A DNA stretch of 64,000 nucleotides, from the NCBI GenBank assembly GCA_947477655.1, contig CANJTS010000006.1, positions 124,001 to 188,000 on the forward strand. The letters run 5' to 3'. Shown here one piece after another: positions 28,600-37,175 of the stretch. The translations under genes and the position numbers were made by a program. Numbering within the stretch: the stretch's first letter is position 1; each line of letters opens with the position of its first letter. The stretch is from CAILUG01 sp903844415. Lineage in GTDB: Bacteria > Pseudomonadota > Gammaproteobacteria > Pseudomonadales > Pseudohongiellaceae. Under the pieces are notes generated by a model. That model was not told the origin of the DNA and searched no databases. It worked only from the letters and a program-made list of their open reading frames with translations.

Positions 28600-28968
28600 T
28601 TATGTCTTCTGGGCGGGCAAAATTTTTGTAATCAATTGGTTTATGAGTTTGTTGATCATGGTCGTAATTTCGTGGTTTTCTTGGCTGTTAATCCCAGATT
28701 TTGCGAGGAATACGAGGTCCATTTTAGGAAGGCGTTGTGTGTTTAATCGGAACGCTTCTCTACATAAGCGTTTGATCCGATTGCGAGCAACAGCACAACC
28801 TACATTCTTTTTAGAAATCACGAGTCCCAATCGTGCACAACATTTACTTGTATTTCTGGCGAGCACCAACATACTGGGAGTAGAAACTTTCAGATCTGTC
28901 TGTTCAAAAACCCGACCGAAGTCTTGTGAATTCTGCAGCCTATGATTTTTGGTAAGCCTGAATGTCAT
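28600..28968 (-). CDS. rnpA: Ribonuclease P protein component
   Basis: RnpA is the protein subunit of RNase P, which cuts the 5' leader from pre-tRNAs. From the ATG at 28968 the protein is 122 residues and begins TFRLTKNHRLQNSQDFGRVF, the usual N-terminus. The frame extends nine codons further upstream, but those residues are not family-like. The RNA-binding signature VARNRIKRLCREAFR is intact. It sits 67 bases after rpmH. Confidence 0.96.
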   Translation of the reverse strand: MTFRLTKNHRLQNSQDFGRVFEQTDLKVSTPSMLVLARNTSKCCARLGLVISKKNVGCAVARNRIKRLCREAFRLNTQRLPKMDLVFLAKSGINSQENHEITTMINKLINQLITKILPAQKT

Positions 28969-29035
28969 AAACAGGTTTCCTAATAAAGGAGACAAAATAA
29001 GGAGAGTTGTTTCTTCAATAAGCAGGCTTTTTAGA

Positions 29036-29170
29036 TTATGCAGAGAGACTAGCGCGCCCCTTAGCTCTTCGACGGCTTAACACTTGACGGCCTTTTTTTG
29101 TAGCCATGCGTGCTCGAAACCCGTGGGTTCGTGCACGTTTAATTCTGCTGGGTTGAAATGTACGCTTCAT
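29036..29170 (-). CDS. rpmH: 50S ribosomal protein L34
   Basis: L34 is a 44-residue, very basic large-subunit protein. The translation starts MKRTFQPSRIKRARTHGFRA and continues with the conserved RMATKKGRQVLSRRRAKGR, so the call is certain despite its short length. It heads the rpmH-rnpA-yidD-yidC-mnmE unit and is transcribed away from dnaA. Confidence 0.98.
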   Translation of the reverse strand: MKRTFQPSRIKRARTHGFRARMATKKGRQVLSRRRAKGRASLSA

Positions 29171-29611
29171 GACAATTCCTAAATAATGAATCTTACTAAA
29201 TAATTTTATATGTGTTTTTCAAGGTATATAACTAACAAGCCAGCCCAGAAAACAGGATCGCGAATTCTACTTAGTTTGAGTTGATGTTGCAATTACTCGG
29301 TTAAACCTAGCTTATAGATTTAGTAATCAGCTACTAATAATTCTGATTTAAAATTTATACCGCACCCCACACAAGTTATCCACAGGTAATGAACATGCGC
29401 CTTGGTTCTATATTCACAAAATATTTTTCAATAAAAACCACTAAAAATATTGCCATTAAGATTGTAATGCATTGATAAATATAGTAAATAAAATTTATTA
29501 AAAGTATACATTTTTTTGTTAATTATGTGGATAAGTGGTCGTTAGCTGGGTACAATTTCAGGCATTAATACCACCCTTTATAATAATAAATAAAATGGAG
29601 TTCATAACGCT
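29171..29611. other. rpmH-dnaA intergenic region, probable oriC
   Basis: These 441 bases separate the divergent rpmH and dnaA genes, the usual site of oriC in Pseudomonas and relatives. Two exact DnaA boxes are present: TTATCCACA at 29376-29384 and TGTGGATAA (minus-strand box) at 29526-29534. ATATTCACA at 29410-29418 has one mismatch. The stretch from about 29411 to 29525 is strongly AT-rich and could be the unwinding element. No other gene is seen. Confidence 0.72.
29528..29556 (+). promoter_or_regulatory. Candidate dnaA promoter overlapping a DnaA box
   Basis: TGGATA (4/6) and TACAAT (5/6) are spaced by 17 bases, 55 bases before the dnaA start. The -35 element lies inside the exact DnaA box at 29526-29534, so DnaA binding could repress its own gene, as known in E. 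coli. Call by eye. Confidence 0.45.
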
Positions 29612-31036
29612 GTGATCGTCGCTACATGGCAAAAATGTGCCAATTCTTTAAAAGCGGAACTTCCTCCCCAACAATTCAATACTTGGATCAGACCAATACG
29701 TGTACTTGGGGGGGGCAATACCCTGCATTTGTTAACACCGAATCGTTTTGTTATGGATTGGGTAAAAGAACATTTTCTTCCGCGAATCGAAGAATTATTG
29801 ATAGCGCAATGTTCAGGCTCTCCGCTTCAAGTGGTTTTAGAGGTGGCAAATTCTGACAAATTAGCTGGTGCAGTTTCCTTGGATCAAGCGTTTGTCACCG
29901 AGGTTCCGGCTCCGGTAATAAACCCAAAAGTTGTTCATCAGCGTCTTTTACAGGGAGAAATTTTCCCAGCAGCGGTTTCCCCTGTTTTTGGCAATACAGC
30001 ACGCAAACTCAGCTTCAAAGGGGAGCTAAACAAGAATTATACTTTTGCCAATTTTATTCAAGGCAAATCTAATCAACTAGCGAGAGCTGCTGCAGCACAA
30101 GTAGCGAGTAATCCCGGCGGTTCATATAATCCATTGTTTATCTATGGTGGTGTTGGTCTTGGTAAAACACATTTAATGCATGCTATTGGAAATCATCTGC
30201 GAGAAAATAATCCTTCTGCCAATGTAGTTTATCTTCACTCACAAACATTTGTTGGAAGTATGGTCTCAGCCCTGCAATTAAACGCCATTAATGAGTTTAA
30301 AAGGTATTACCATTCGGTAGATGCCCTATTGATCGACGATATCCAGTTTTTTGCCAATAAAGAGCGATCCCAAGAAGAGTTTTTTCATACTTTTAATGCA
30401 ATTTTTGAAGGCGGTCGCCAGATTATTATGACTTGCGACAAATACCATAGCGAGATTAATGGCCTAGAAGAAAGATTAAAATCTCGTTTTGGTTGGGGGT
30501 TATCTGTTGCTGTTGAGCCGCCAGAATTAGAAACAAGGGCGGCAATTTTAATCAACAAGGCAAATCATGAAAATGTATACCTTGCAGATGAAGAAGCCAT
30601 GTTTATGGCTCAAAAATTAAGGTCAAATGTTAGGGAGCTAGAAGGCGCTCTAAAAAAAGTTATTGCACATGCCCGATTCTTGGGTACTGTGATAACTGTG
30701 GCGTTAATAAAAGATGCCCTTAAAGATCTACTAGCGATACAAAATAAGTTGGTCAGTGTAGACAACATCCAGCGCACTGTAGCCGAGTATTTCAAGATTA
30801 AAATGGCAGATATGATTTCTAAAAGGCGCAATCGTTCCGTCGCGCGACCGAGGCAGATTGCTATGTGCTTGTCCAAAGAATTAACCAATCACAGTCTTCC
30901 AGAAATTGGAACTTTATACGGTGGAAGAGACCACACCACAGTATTGCATGCCTGCCGCACCATTAAAGGTTTAAGACAAACGTCAACAGACATAGATGAA
31001 GATTATCAAAACCTTTTGCGTTCCCTTTCCAGTTAA
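29612..31036 (+). CDS. dnaA: Chromosomal replication initiator DnaA
   Basis: DnaA binds DnaA boxes at oriC, melts the DNA and recruits the helicase. The 474-residue protein has domain I (ATWQKCANSLKAELPPQQFNTW), a linker, the AAA+ domain with Walker A GGVGLGKTH (about 178-186) and Walker B LLIDDIQFF, and the C-terminal DNA-binding domain with the signature GGRDHTTVLHACRTI. The start codon is GTG with GGAG about 10 bases upstream. It leads dnaN, recF and gyrB on the plus strand. Confidence 0.99.
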   Translation: MIVATWQKCANSLKAELPPQQFNTWIRPIRVLGGGNTLHLLTPNRFVMDWVKEHFLPRIEELLIAQCSGSPLQVVLEVANSDKLAGAVSLDQAFVTEVPAPVINPKVVHQRLLQGEIFPAAVSPVFGNTARKLSFKGELNKNYTFANFIQGKSNQLARAAAAQVASNPGGSYNPLFIYGGVGLGKTHLMHAIGNHLRENNPSANVVYLHSQTFVGSMVSALQLNAINEFKRYYHSVDALLIDDIQFFANKERSQEEFFHTFNAIFEGGRQIIMTCDKYHSEINGLEERLKSRFGWGLSVAVEPPELETRAAILINKANHENVYLADEEAMFMAQKLRSNVRELEGALKKVIAHARFLGTVITVALIKDALKDLLAIQNKLVSVDNIQRTVAEYFKIKMADMISKRRNRSVARPRQIAMCLSKELTNHSLPEIGTLYGGRDHTTVLHACRTIKGLRQTSTDIDEDYQNLLRSLSS

Positions 31037-31085
31037 GTGTAATTTTCATTGTCTAGAGCGAAGTACAAATAGGTAGAGTGTAAAT

Positions 31086-32189
31086 ATGCAATTCGAAATT
31101 TCGCGGGAATCTTTGATCAAGCCCCTGCAACTAGTTACAGGGGTTGTTGAGCGTCGACAGACTCTTCCGGTCCTGTCTAACGTGTTGCTAGTGTTAAAGA
31201 AGGGTATTCTCTCTTTAACCGGCACAGATCTAGAAGTTGAGATAGTTGGTCGAGTCGGGGTTGATTCCCTTTCCCAAGACGGCGAGATCACGGTTCCTGC
31301 ACGCAAGCTAATGGATATATGTAAATCACTCCCTGAATCTGCCTCTCTCAAATTTGAGATCGATGACAATAAAGCTGTAATACGTTTTGGGCGCAGTCGG
31401 TTTTCACTGACAATGCTTCCGGCCAATGATTTTCCTAGCGTAGAAGAAACCGCAGGTACGCTTGAATTTTCAATTTTACAGCGCACTTTAAAAATGATGC
31501 TGGATAACACTAGTTTCGCCATGGCCCAGCAGGATGTCCGTTATTATCTAAATGGCTTGCTTTTTGAAGTTAGTGCTGACTACCTCCGTCTCGTAGCAAC
31601 AGACGGCCATAGACTGGCAATGCACACAGAAAAAGTAAAAATTCCAAACGCAAGTAAGAACCAGGTGATAGTTCCAAGAAAAGGGATTTTAGAGCTGTCT
31701 AGGCTTCTTTCTGAAACAGATGATGAGGTGCGTATAGTAATAGGCACAAACCACATACGCGCCCATACACAGAATTTTACTTTTACTTCAAAACTAGTGG
31801 ACGGAAAATTTCCAGATTACGATAGGGTTCTTCCCAAAGGAGGAGACAAAATCCTCACGGCCTCTAGAAACGATTTGCGTCAAGCATTAAATCGAACGGC
31901 TATTTTATCAAACGAAAAGTTCCGAGGAATTCGTTTGACCCTTACTGATGATGAATTAAAAGTCCAGGCCAATAATCCGGAACAAGAAGAAGCCGAAGAA
32001 ATTATAAATGTTGAATATAAAGGTCCAAACTTGGAGATTGGCTTTAATGTTAGTTATCTGGTGGATGTGCTAGGTGTTGTTGCTACGGACTCCGTACAAC
32101 TAGTTTTGTCAGACTCCAATAGCAGTGTGTTGATTCGACCTATGCAAGACAGCCCGGCTGTTTATGTCGTCATGCCCATGAGGTTGTGA
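31086..32189 (+). CDS. dnaN: DNA polymerase III sliding clamp (beta subunit)
   Basis: The beta clamp encircles DNA and tethers polymerase III and other partners. At 367 residues it matches the three-domain fold. It begins MQFEISRESLIKPLQLVTGV and ends with SPAVYVVMPMRL, the family C-terminus that forms part of the partner-binding pocket. It lies 49 bases after dnaA. Confidence 0.98.
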   Translation: MQFEISRESLIKPLQLVTGVVERRQTLPVLSNVLLVLKKGILSLTGTDLEVEIVGRVGVDSLSQDGEITVPARKLMDICKSLPESASLKFEIDDNKAVIRFGRSRFSLTMLPANDFPSVEETAGTLEFSILQRTLKMMLDNTSFAMAQQDVRYYLNGLLFEVSADYLRLVATDGHRLAMHTEKVKIPNASKNQVIVPRKGILELSRLLSETDDEVRIVIGTNHIRAHTQNFTFTSKLVDGKFPDYDRVLPKGGDKILTASRNDLRQALNRTAILSNEKFRGIRLTLTDDELKVQANNPEQEEAEEIINVEYKGPNLEIGFNVSYLVDVLGVVATDSVQLVLSDSNSSVLIRPMQDSPAVYVVMPMRL

Positions 32190-32220
32190 GGGTTGCTGAC
32201 TGGATTCGCCTGAGCTCTAA

Positions 32221-33330
32221 ATGCCAACACTTGCCAAGCTTGTCGTTACCGACTTAAGGAATATTATTGAGACGGACATAAGGCCAGCTTCTGGATTCAA
32301 CATTTTTTATGGCGGCAATGGAAGCGGGAAAACCAGCCTGCTCGAAGCTATATTTTTACTAGCCTTGGGGCGCTCTTTTCGCGGCCATCAGCAAAAGCCT
32401 TTGATTAGAGAGGGTGAAAAACAGGCAACTGTTTTCGGAGAAACCCAAGATGGTCTAATGCTGGGCATCCAACGATCTTTGCGGGGCCCCCAACTTATCC
32501 GAATAGATGGCAAAAAAGCCGAAAGTCTTGCTGAGCTTACCCGCTGTTTGCCATTACTGCTCATTAACACCGATACATTTCTTGTTCTGGAAGGCGCTCC
32601 ACGAGAGCGTCGCAGGTTTCTAGATTGGGGTGTGTTCCACGTGGAACATTCTTTTTTGACTTGCTGGAGGCAGGCAAGGTTGGCGTTGTTGAATCGCAAT
32701 AATTTGCTGAAAAATGATGCCAGCAAAGCAGAGCTAGAACCATGGACAAGGGCTTTGTCAAAGAATGCAGAAATGATTGATCAATTTCGCGCAGAGCACG
32801 CTGAATTGTTGCGGATGGAAATGAAGAGCAAAGTCCAGGAGCTACTAGGAACCCAATTTGCTGAAAAATTTGCTCTTGAATATATTCGGGGCTGGGATAA
32901 AGATTTATATCAGCAAATACAAAGTGATTTGCCTAAAGACAGAAAATACGGCCATACCACTTCCGGGCCGCAAAAAGCAGATTTGCGATTCAAGGTAGGC
33001 GCTTACAATGCGGCTGAGGTCTTGTCTAGGGGGCAGCTAAAGCTCTTCGTTTGTGCCTTGAAGATTGCCCAGGGGAAGCTGCTGCAAAAGGCAACTCAAA
33101 AGAGCTGCATTTTTCTAATTGATGATTTGCCGGCAGAACTAGACAAATCAAATATTACTAAAGTTTGTCGCATGTTTGGAGAGCTGGAGGGGCAAGTGTT
33201 TTTAAGTTGCATAGACCAGCAATCTTTGGATAGAGATATCCAGAACATAAGCATGGATCAGGGTCAAGAATACCGGCTGTTCCACGTGAAACATGGTATT
33301 ATAAAGGCGCAATTTTCGGGGTCTGTTTAA
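32221..33330 (+). CDS. recF: DNA repair and recombination protein RecF
   Basis: RecF is an SMC-like ATPase that, with RecO and RecR, loads RecA at gaps. The 369-residue protein has Walker A GGNGSGKTS (31-39), the signature LSRGQLKLFVCALKIAQG and Walker B IFLIDDLPAELD. Two parS-like sites are embedded in its coding sequence, both encoding F-H-V-(E/K)-H (residues 139-143 and 354-358). The second lies near the C-terminus. Confidence 0.97.
   Translation: MPTLAKLVVTDLRNIIETDIRPASGFNIFYGGNGSGKTSLLEAIFLLALGRSFRGHQQKPLIREGEKQATVFGETQDGLMLGIQRSLRGPQLIRIDGKKAESLAELTRCLPLLLINTDTFLVLEGAPRERRRFLDWGVFHVEHSFLTCWRQARLALLNRNNLLKNDASKAELEPWTRALSKNAEMIDQFRAEHAELLRMEMKSKVQELLGTQFAEKFALEYIRGWDKDLYQQIQSDLPKDRKYGHTTSGPQKADLRFKVGAYNAAEVLSRGQLKLFVCALKIAQGKLLQKATQKSCIFLIDDLPAELDKSNITKVCRMFGELEGQVFLSCIDQQSLDRDIQNISMDQGQEYRLFHVKHGIIKAQFSGSV
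32633..32648. promoter_or_regulatory. parS site 1 (ParB-binding) inside recF
   Basis: TGTTCCACGTGGAACA is a perfect 16-bp palindrome and one base off the classic parS TGTTNCACGTGAAACA. It lies inside recF, about 11 kb from parB and 3 kb from dnaA, the expected origin-proximal zone. Confidence 0.9.
33278..33293. promoter_or_regulatory. parS site 2 (ParB-binding) inside recF
   Basis: TGTTCCACGTGAAACA matches the consensus TGTTNCACGTGAAACA exactly. It lies 645 bases from the first site, near the 3' end of recF. Confidence 0.92.
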
Positions 33331-33405
33331 TGCCCCTAATCTTAATAAAATCATACACTTAAGGTATTCGATAAGGGTTGATTTACAAATTTACAGGATT
33401 GCAAT

Positions 33406-35817
33406 ATGGCAGATAACGAAAACTACGATTCCTCGAGCATTATAGTGCTCAAAGGGCTTGATGCAGTTAGAAAAAGACCTGGCATGTACATCGGCGATAC
33501 GGACGATGGTACCGGTTTGCATCATATGGTTTTTGAGCTAGTGGACAACTCTATAGATGAGGCGCTTGCAGGGCACTGTGATGCGATAAAGGTAGTCATC
33601 CATAGTGATGAAACAGTAAGCGTAGCTGATAACGGGAGAGGCATCCCAACAGACATGCATGAGGAGGGCGTGTCAGCTGCCCAAGTCATAATGACGATAC
33701 TGCATGCGGGCGGCAAATTTGATAATAACAGCTATAAAGTGTCGGGCGGACTGCATGGTGTAGGGGTTTCAGTAGTTAATGCGCTTTCTTCCTACCTAAA
33801 ACTGACCATACACCGCGAAGGTAAAGTACATGAGCAAATTTACCATCATGGGGTTCCCCAAGAGGCGCTTAAAGTTGTCGGGGAGACAAATACAACAGGC
33901 ACTACTTGTCATTTCAAGCCATCTGCAGAAACCTTTACTAACATCGAATTTCACTACGACATTCTGGCCAAAAAACTAAGAGAACTAGCCTACCTTAATG
34001 CCGGTATAAAAATTGAACTCTATGACGAGCGAACCGACAAACTGGAGGCCTTCCGCTACGAGGGTGGCTTACACGCATTTGTTGATTATCTGAATCAAAA
34101 TCGGGCTCCTATAAATAAGACATTTCATTTTGCATCTGAAGTTGACCGCATTGGGATAGAGGTTGCTGTGCAATGGAATGATGGTTATCAAGAAAATGTG
34201 TACGCCTACACCAATAATATTCCACAACGTGACGGTGGCACTCACCTGGCCGGATTCCGCGCCGCCCTAACCAGGGTGTTAAAAAACTATATCGACAAAG
34301 AAATGGAGTCGAAAAAGAATAAGGAAATTGCCACGTCTGGTGATGACGCTCGTGAAGGTCTTACTGCAATTATTTCTGTCAAAGTACAAGACCCTAAATT
34401 TTCATCACAAACAAAAGACAAGCTCGTGTCTTCTGAAGTAAAAACGGCTGTTGAACAAGAAATGGGAAAAGCGTTTGCAGATTTTCTAATGGAAAACCCA
34501 CAAGAAGCTCGCAACATCGTAAACAAAATGTTGGATGCAGCTAGGGCGCGCGAGGCGGCTCGCAAGGCGCGAGAAATGACACGTCGAAAAGGTGCGTTGG
34601 ATATTGCGGGTTTGCCAGGTAAATTGGCAGACTGCCAGGAAAAAGATCCCGCACTTTCCGAAATTTATTTAGTCGAGGGAGACTCTGCAGGAGGCTCAGC
34701 CAAACAAGGAAGAAATAGAAAAAATCAAGCCATCCTGCCGCTAAAAGGAAAAATCCTGAATGTTGAAAAAGCCCGATTTGACAAAATGCTGGGCTCGGCT
34801 GAAATCGGTACACTTATAAAAGCACTTGGTTGCGGCATAGGTACTGAAGAGTTTAATCCGGATTCCCTGCGTTATCACAGCATCATTATTATGACGGACG
34901 CAGATGTAGATGGCTCGCACATCCGCACCCTACTGCTGACCTTCTTTTTCAGACAAATGAGACCGCTGGTAGAGCGTGGCCATATTTTCATAGCACAACC
35001 ACCACTATACAAAATACGCAAAGGCAAACAAGAACAATACTTAAAAGACAATGACGAGCTTGCACTGTATCAAACTCAAATGGCGTTAGAAGATTCCAGC
35101 CTGCATGTGAATGCAAGTGCCCCTGGAATCACTGGAGTCGCATTGCAAACTCTTGTGCAAGACTATCGTAGTGTTCAGGTTCAGATAACGCGATTATCTC
35201 GTCAATATCCGGGAGAAATACTGTTAGCGTTATTGAACCAGGACGAATTAACTGTAGAACAGTTAGGAAATGAACAAGCGGTGACGCAGTGGGTGGCCAA
35301 TCTAGAGGCTGTGGTTAGCACCAGCAAAACCGGGGCTATGTACAGATTCCATGTCAGACACGATGAAGAAGAGCACATCTATGTACCGGTAGTTACTTCT
35401 ATCATTCATGGCGTGACTCGCAAAGCAACTCTTACACTCGAGTTTTTCCGTTCTGCAGAATACCGCGATATTTTCCGAGTTGGATCTACGCTTAAAGGAC
35501 TATTTGAAATTGGCGCATTTGTAAAACGTGGTGAAAAAACACAAGTAGTAAATAATTTTCGCGAAGCTTTAGAGTGGCTGATGAATGATGCAATGAAAGG
35601 TCATTATCTGCAGCGCTATAAAGGCTTGGGAGAAATGAATCCGGAACAATTATGGGAAACCACTATGGATCCCAATTTCCGACGAATGTCACAAGTAACC
35701 ATTGAAGACGCGATGGGAGCTGATCAATTGTTCTCAACATTAATGGGTGATCAAGTAGAACCGCGTCGAAACTTTATAGAAAAAAATGCACTTATGGTTT
35801 CCAATCTGGATATTTAA
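33406..35817 (+). CDS. gyrB: DNA gyrase subunit B
   Basis: GyrB is the ATPase half of gyrase, which introduces negative supercoils. The 803-residue protein has the GHKL ATPase domain (VFELVDNSIDEALAGHCD, SGGLHGVGVSVVNAL), the transducer, the TOPRIM metal site with EGDSAGGSAKQGRNR (about 424) and DADVDGSHIRTLLLTFFFR (about 499), and the C-terminal YKGLGEMNPEQLWETTMDP. It carries the insert typical of proteobacterial GyrB between TOPRIM parts. It ends the dnaA-dnaN-recF-gyrB run. Confidence 0.99.
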   Translation: MADNENYDSSSIIVLKGLDAVRKRPGMYIGDTDDGTGLHHMVFELVDNSIDEALAGHCDAIKVVIHSDETVSVADNGRGIPTDMHEEGVSAAQVIMTILHAGGKFDNNSYKVSGGLHGVGVSVVNALSSYLKLTIHREGKVHEQIYHHGVPQEALKVVGETNTTGTTCHFKPSAETFTNIEFHYDILAKKLRELAYLNAGIKIELYDERTDKLEAFRYEGGLHAFVDYLNQNRAPINKTFHFASEVDRIGIEVAVQWNDGYQENVYAYTNNIPQRDGGTHLAGFRAALTRVLKNYIDKEMESKKNKEIATSGDDAREGLTAIISVKVQDPKFSSQTKDKLVSSEVKTAVEQEMGKAFADFLMENPQEARNIVNKMLDAARAREAARKAREMTRRKGALDIAGLPGKLADCQEKDPALSEIYLVEGDSAGGSAKQGRNRKNQAILPLKGKILNVEKARFDKMLGSAEIGTLIKALGCGIGTEEFNPDSLRYHSIIIMTDADVDGSHIRTLLLTFFFRQMRPLVERGHIFIAQPPLYKIRKGKQEQYLKDNDELALYQTQMALEDSSLHVNASAPGITGVALQTLVQDYRSVQVQITRLSRQYPGEILLALLNQDELTVEQLGNEQAVTQWVANLEAVVSTSKTGAMYRFHVRHDEEEHIYVPVVTSIIHGVTRKATLTLEFFRSAEYRDIFRVGSTLKGLFEIGAFVKRGEKTQVVNNFREALEWLMNDAMKGHYLQRYKGLGEMNPEQLWETTMDPNFRRMSQVTIEDAMGADQLFSTLMGDQVEPRRNFIEKNALMVSNLDI

Positions 35818-35857
35818 CCAAAGTTAGCTTTAGTAATCCGAGTTGGTTTTTGTAATA

Positions 35858-36589
35858 TTAGAGTCCATATTCTTTATGCGTAAGAGTATGTTGAGTCCAT
35901 AACTGTACTGCCTCGGTAAGTTCTCTAGGCTCCCTGTTTGTAGTGGCAATGGCAGCGCCAATTACGACATCAATTACACCTGCAGTTTTCAAAAACTTTT
36001 TGGATGGCCAAAACAGCCCAGCATTATGTGCAACAGGCAATACCAATACGCCACTTGTAATTGCTAAAGCAGCGCCACCACTCGAATATTTTTTTTCCAC
36101 ACCAGGAGCTACGCGAGTTCCTTCAGGGAATACCAATACAGAAATACCCGCTTGGAGCCTTGCTTTGCCCATGGTTAATAAAGTTTTTAATGCAAGTCTG
36201 GGGTTTTTGCGATTAATCGCGATTGGACCCAAGAGTGCCATCGCCCATCCAAAAAATGGTATTCGCAGCAGCTCCATTTTTAAGATGGCACATAAGGGTG
36301 CGAAATAAGCATATAAAAAAATAGTTTCCCACGGGCATTGGTGGTTACTCAATAAGACAAAAGGATGTGCAGGAATATTTTCCACACCATGAATTCGGTA
36401 TTCAACACCACAAGTAATTTTAAGCCACCAAATTGAAAATCGATTCCAGAGGACAAAAAAACGAAACCTGGATTTAAGCGGAAGCATCCATCCCAATAAC
36501 ACACATAAAGTGGTGTGTGGAATAAGCGTCAAAATATAGCCTAGATAAAACAATGTCGAACGCAACGCCGGTAAAATTCTATTGGCCAT
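35858..36589 (-). CDS. plsC: 1-acyl-sn-glycerol-3-phosphate acyltransferase (PlsC family)
   Basis: This family makes phosphatidic acid from lysophosphatidic acid at the inner membrane. From the ATG at 36589 it is 243 residues, with N-terminal hydrophobic helices, motif I NHQCPWE (His83, Glu88), and FPEGTR further on. Motif I has Glu where E. coli PlsC has Asp (HX4D); HX4E occurs in related acyltransferases. The ORF extends 23 codons further upstream into gmhB; the chosen start leaves an 11-base overlap with gmhB. The next genes upstream are gmhB and glyS, as in Pseudomonas. Confidence 0.88.
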   Translation of the reverse strand: MANRILPALRSTLFYLGYILTLIPHTTLCVLLGWMLPLKSRFRFFVLWNRFSIWWLKITCGVEYRIHGVENIPAHPFVLLSNHQCPWETIFLYAYFAPLCAILKMELLRIPFFGWAMALLGPIAINRKNPRLALKTLLTMGKARLQAGISVLVFPEGTRVAPGVEKKYSSGGAALAITSGVLVLPVAHNAGLFWPSKKFLKTAGVIDVVIGAAIATTNREPRELTEAVQLWTQHTLTHKEYGL

Positions 36590-37175
36590 TGAGAGGTGTA
36601 CCCAAAGTGGTAAGTTGTTGCGATAAAATAAAAATGGCTGCTGCTGCCAGATCATCAAATATCATTACACCATTCAGTTTTTCTACCCCCAGCTGCAATT
36701 CTGTTTTACGACCTTTTCCGGTTCGTACCAAGATCGGCCGACATAGCATCTTTAGGGCAAGCTCTAGATCTTTAGATGTGTCTCCTACATACCACGCACC
36801 AACAACAGGAATCATTAACTCATCAGCAATTTGCTCTAACAAACCAGATGCTGGTTTACGGCATAGACAGCCTTCATCTGGGCCGTGTGGACAATAACAA
36901 ATAACATCTATTTGACCCCCACACTCTTCAACCAAATCTCCCATGAGCGAGTGCATATTACCGAGAGTAATTTCATCAAAGAGACCGCGTGCTAACCCCG
37001 ATTGATTAGTAGCAACCGCAATTTTAAAGCCTGCCAGAGACAGTTGAGAAATTGCGTTAATACTTCCAGGAATTGGAATCCATTCATCAACACTTTTGAT
37101 ATAGGCATCAGAATCCTGATTGATCACACCATCACGATCCAGAATAACCAGCATAGGAAGTTTAAGGTCAGACAT
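36579..37175 (-). CDS. gmhB: D-glycero-D-manno-heptose-1,7-bisphosphate 7-phosphatase
   Basis: GmhB removes the 7-phosphate during ADP-heptose synthesis for the lipopolysaccharide core. The 198-residue HAD protein has the nucleophile motif LDRDGVIN (Asp13, Asp15), a zinc loop CYCPHGPDEGCLCRKP, and GDTSKDLELA as the acidic motif. The start at ATG 37175 gives an 8-base overlap with glyS; the ORF continues 8 codons upstream. A broader histidinol-phosphatase-type role is possible for such HAD proteins, but the zinc loop fits GmhB. Confidence 0.88.
   Translation of the reverse strand: MSDLKLPMLVILDRDGVINQDSDAYIKSVDEWIPIPGSINAISQLSLAGFKIAVATNQSGLARGLFDEITLGNMHSLMGDLVEECGGQIDVICYCPHGPDEGCLCRKPASGLLEQIADELMIPVVGAWYVGDTSKDLELALKMLCRPILVRTGKGRKTELQLGVEKLNGVMIFDDLAAAAIFILSQQLTTLGTPLNGQ

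Noticed and set aside
28595..28945. 116-codon plus-strand frame across rnpA
   Set aside because: It is antisense to rnpA, which is certain from its signature and context.
35816..35855. AACCAA...TTGGTT hairpin after gyrB
   Set aside because: The stem is six bases around a loop of about 21, too weak to call a terminator.
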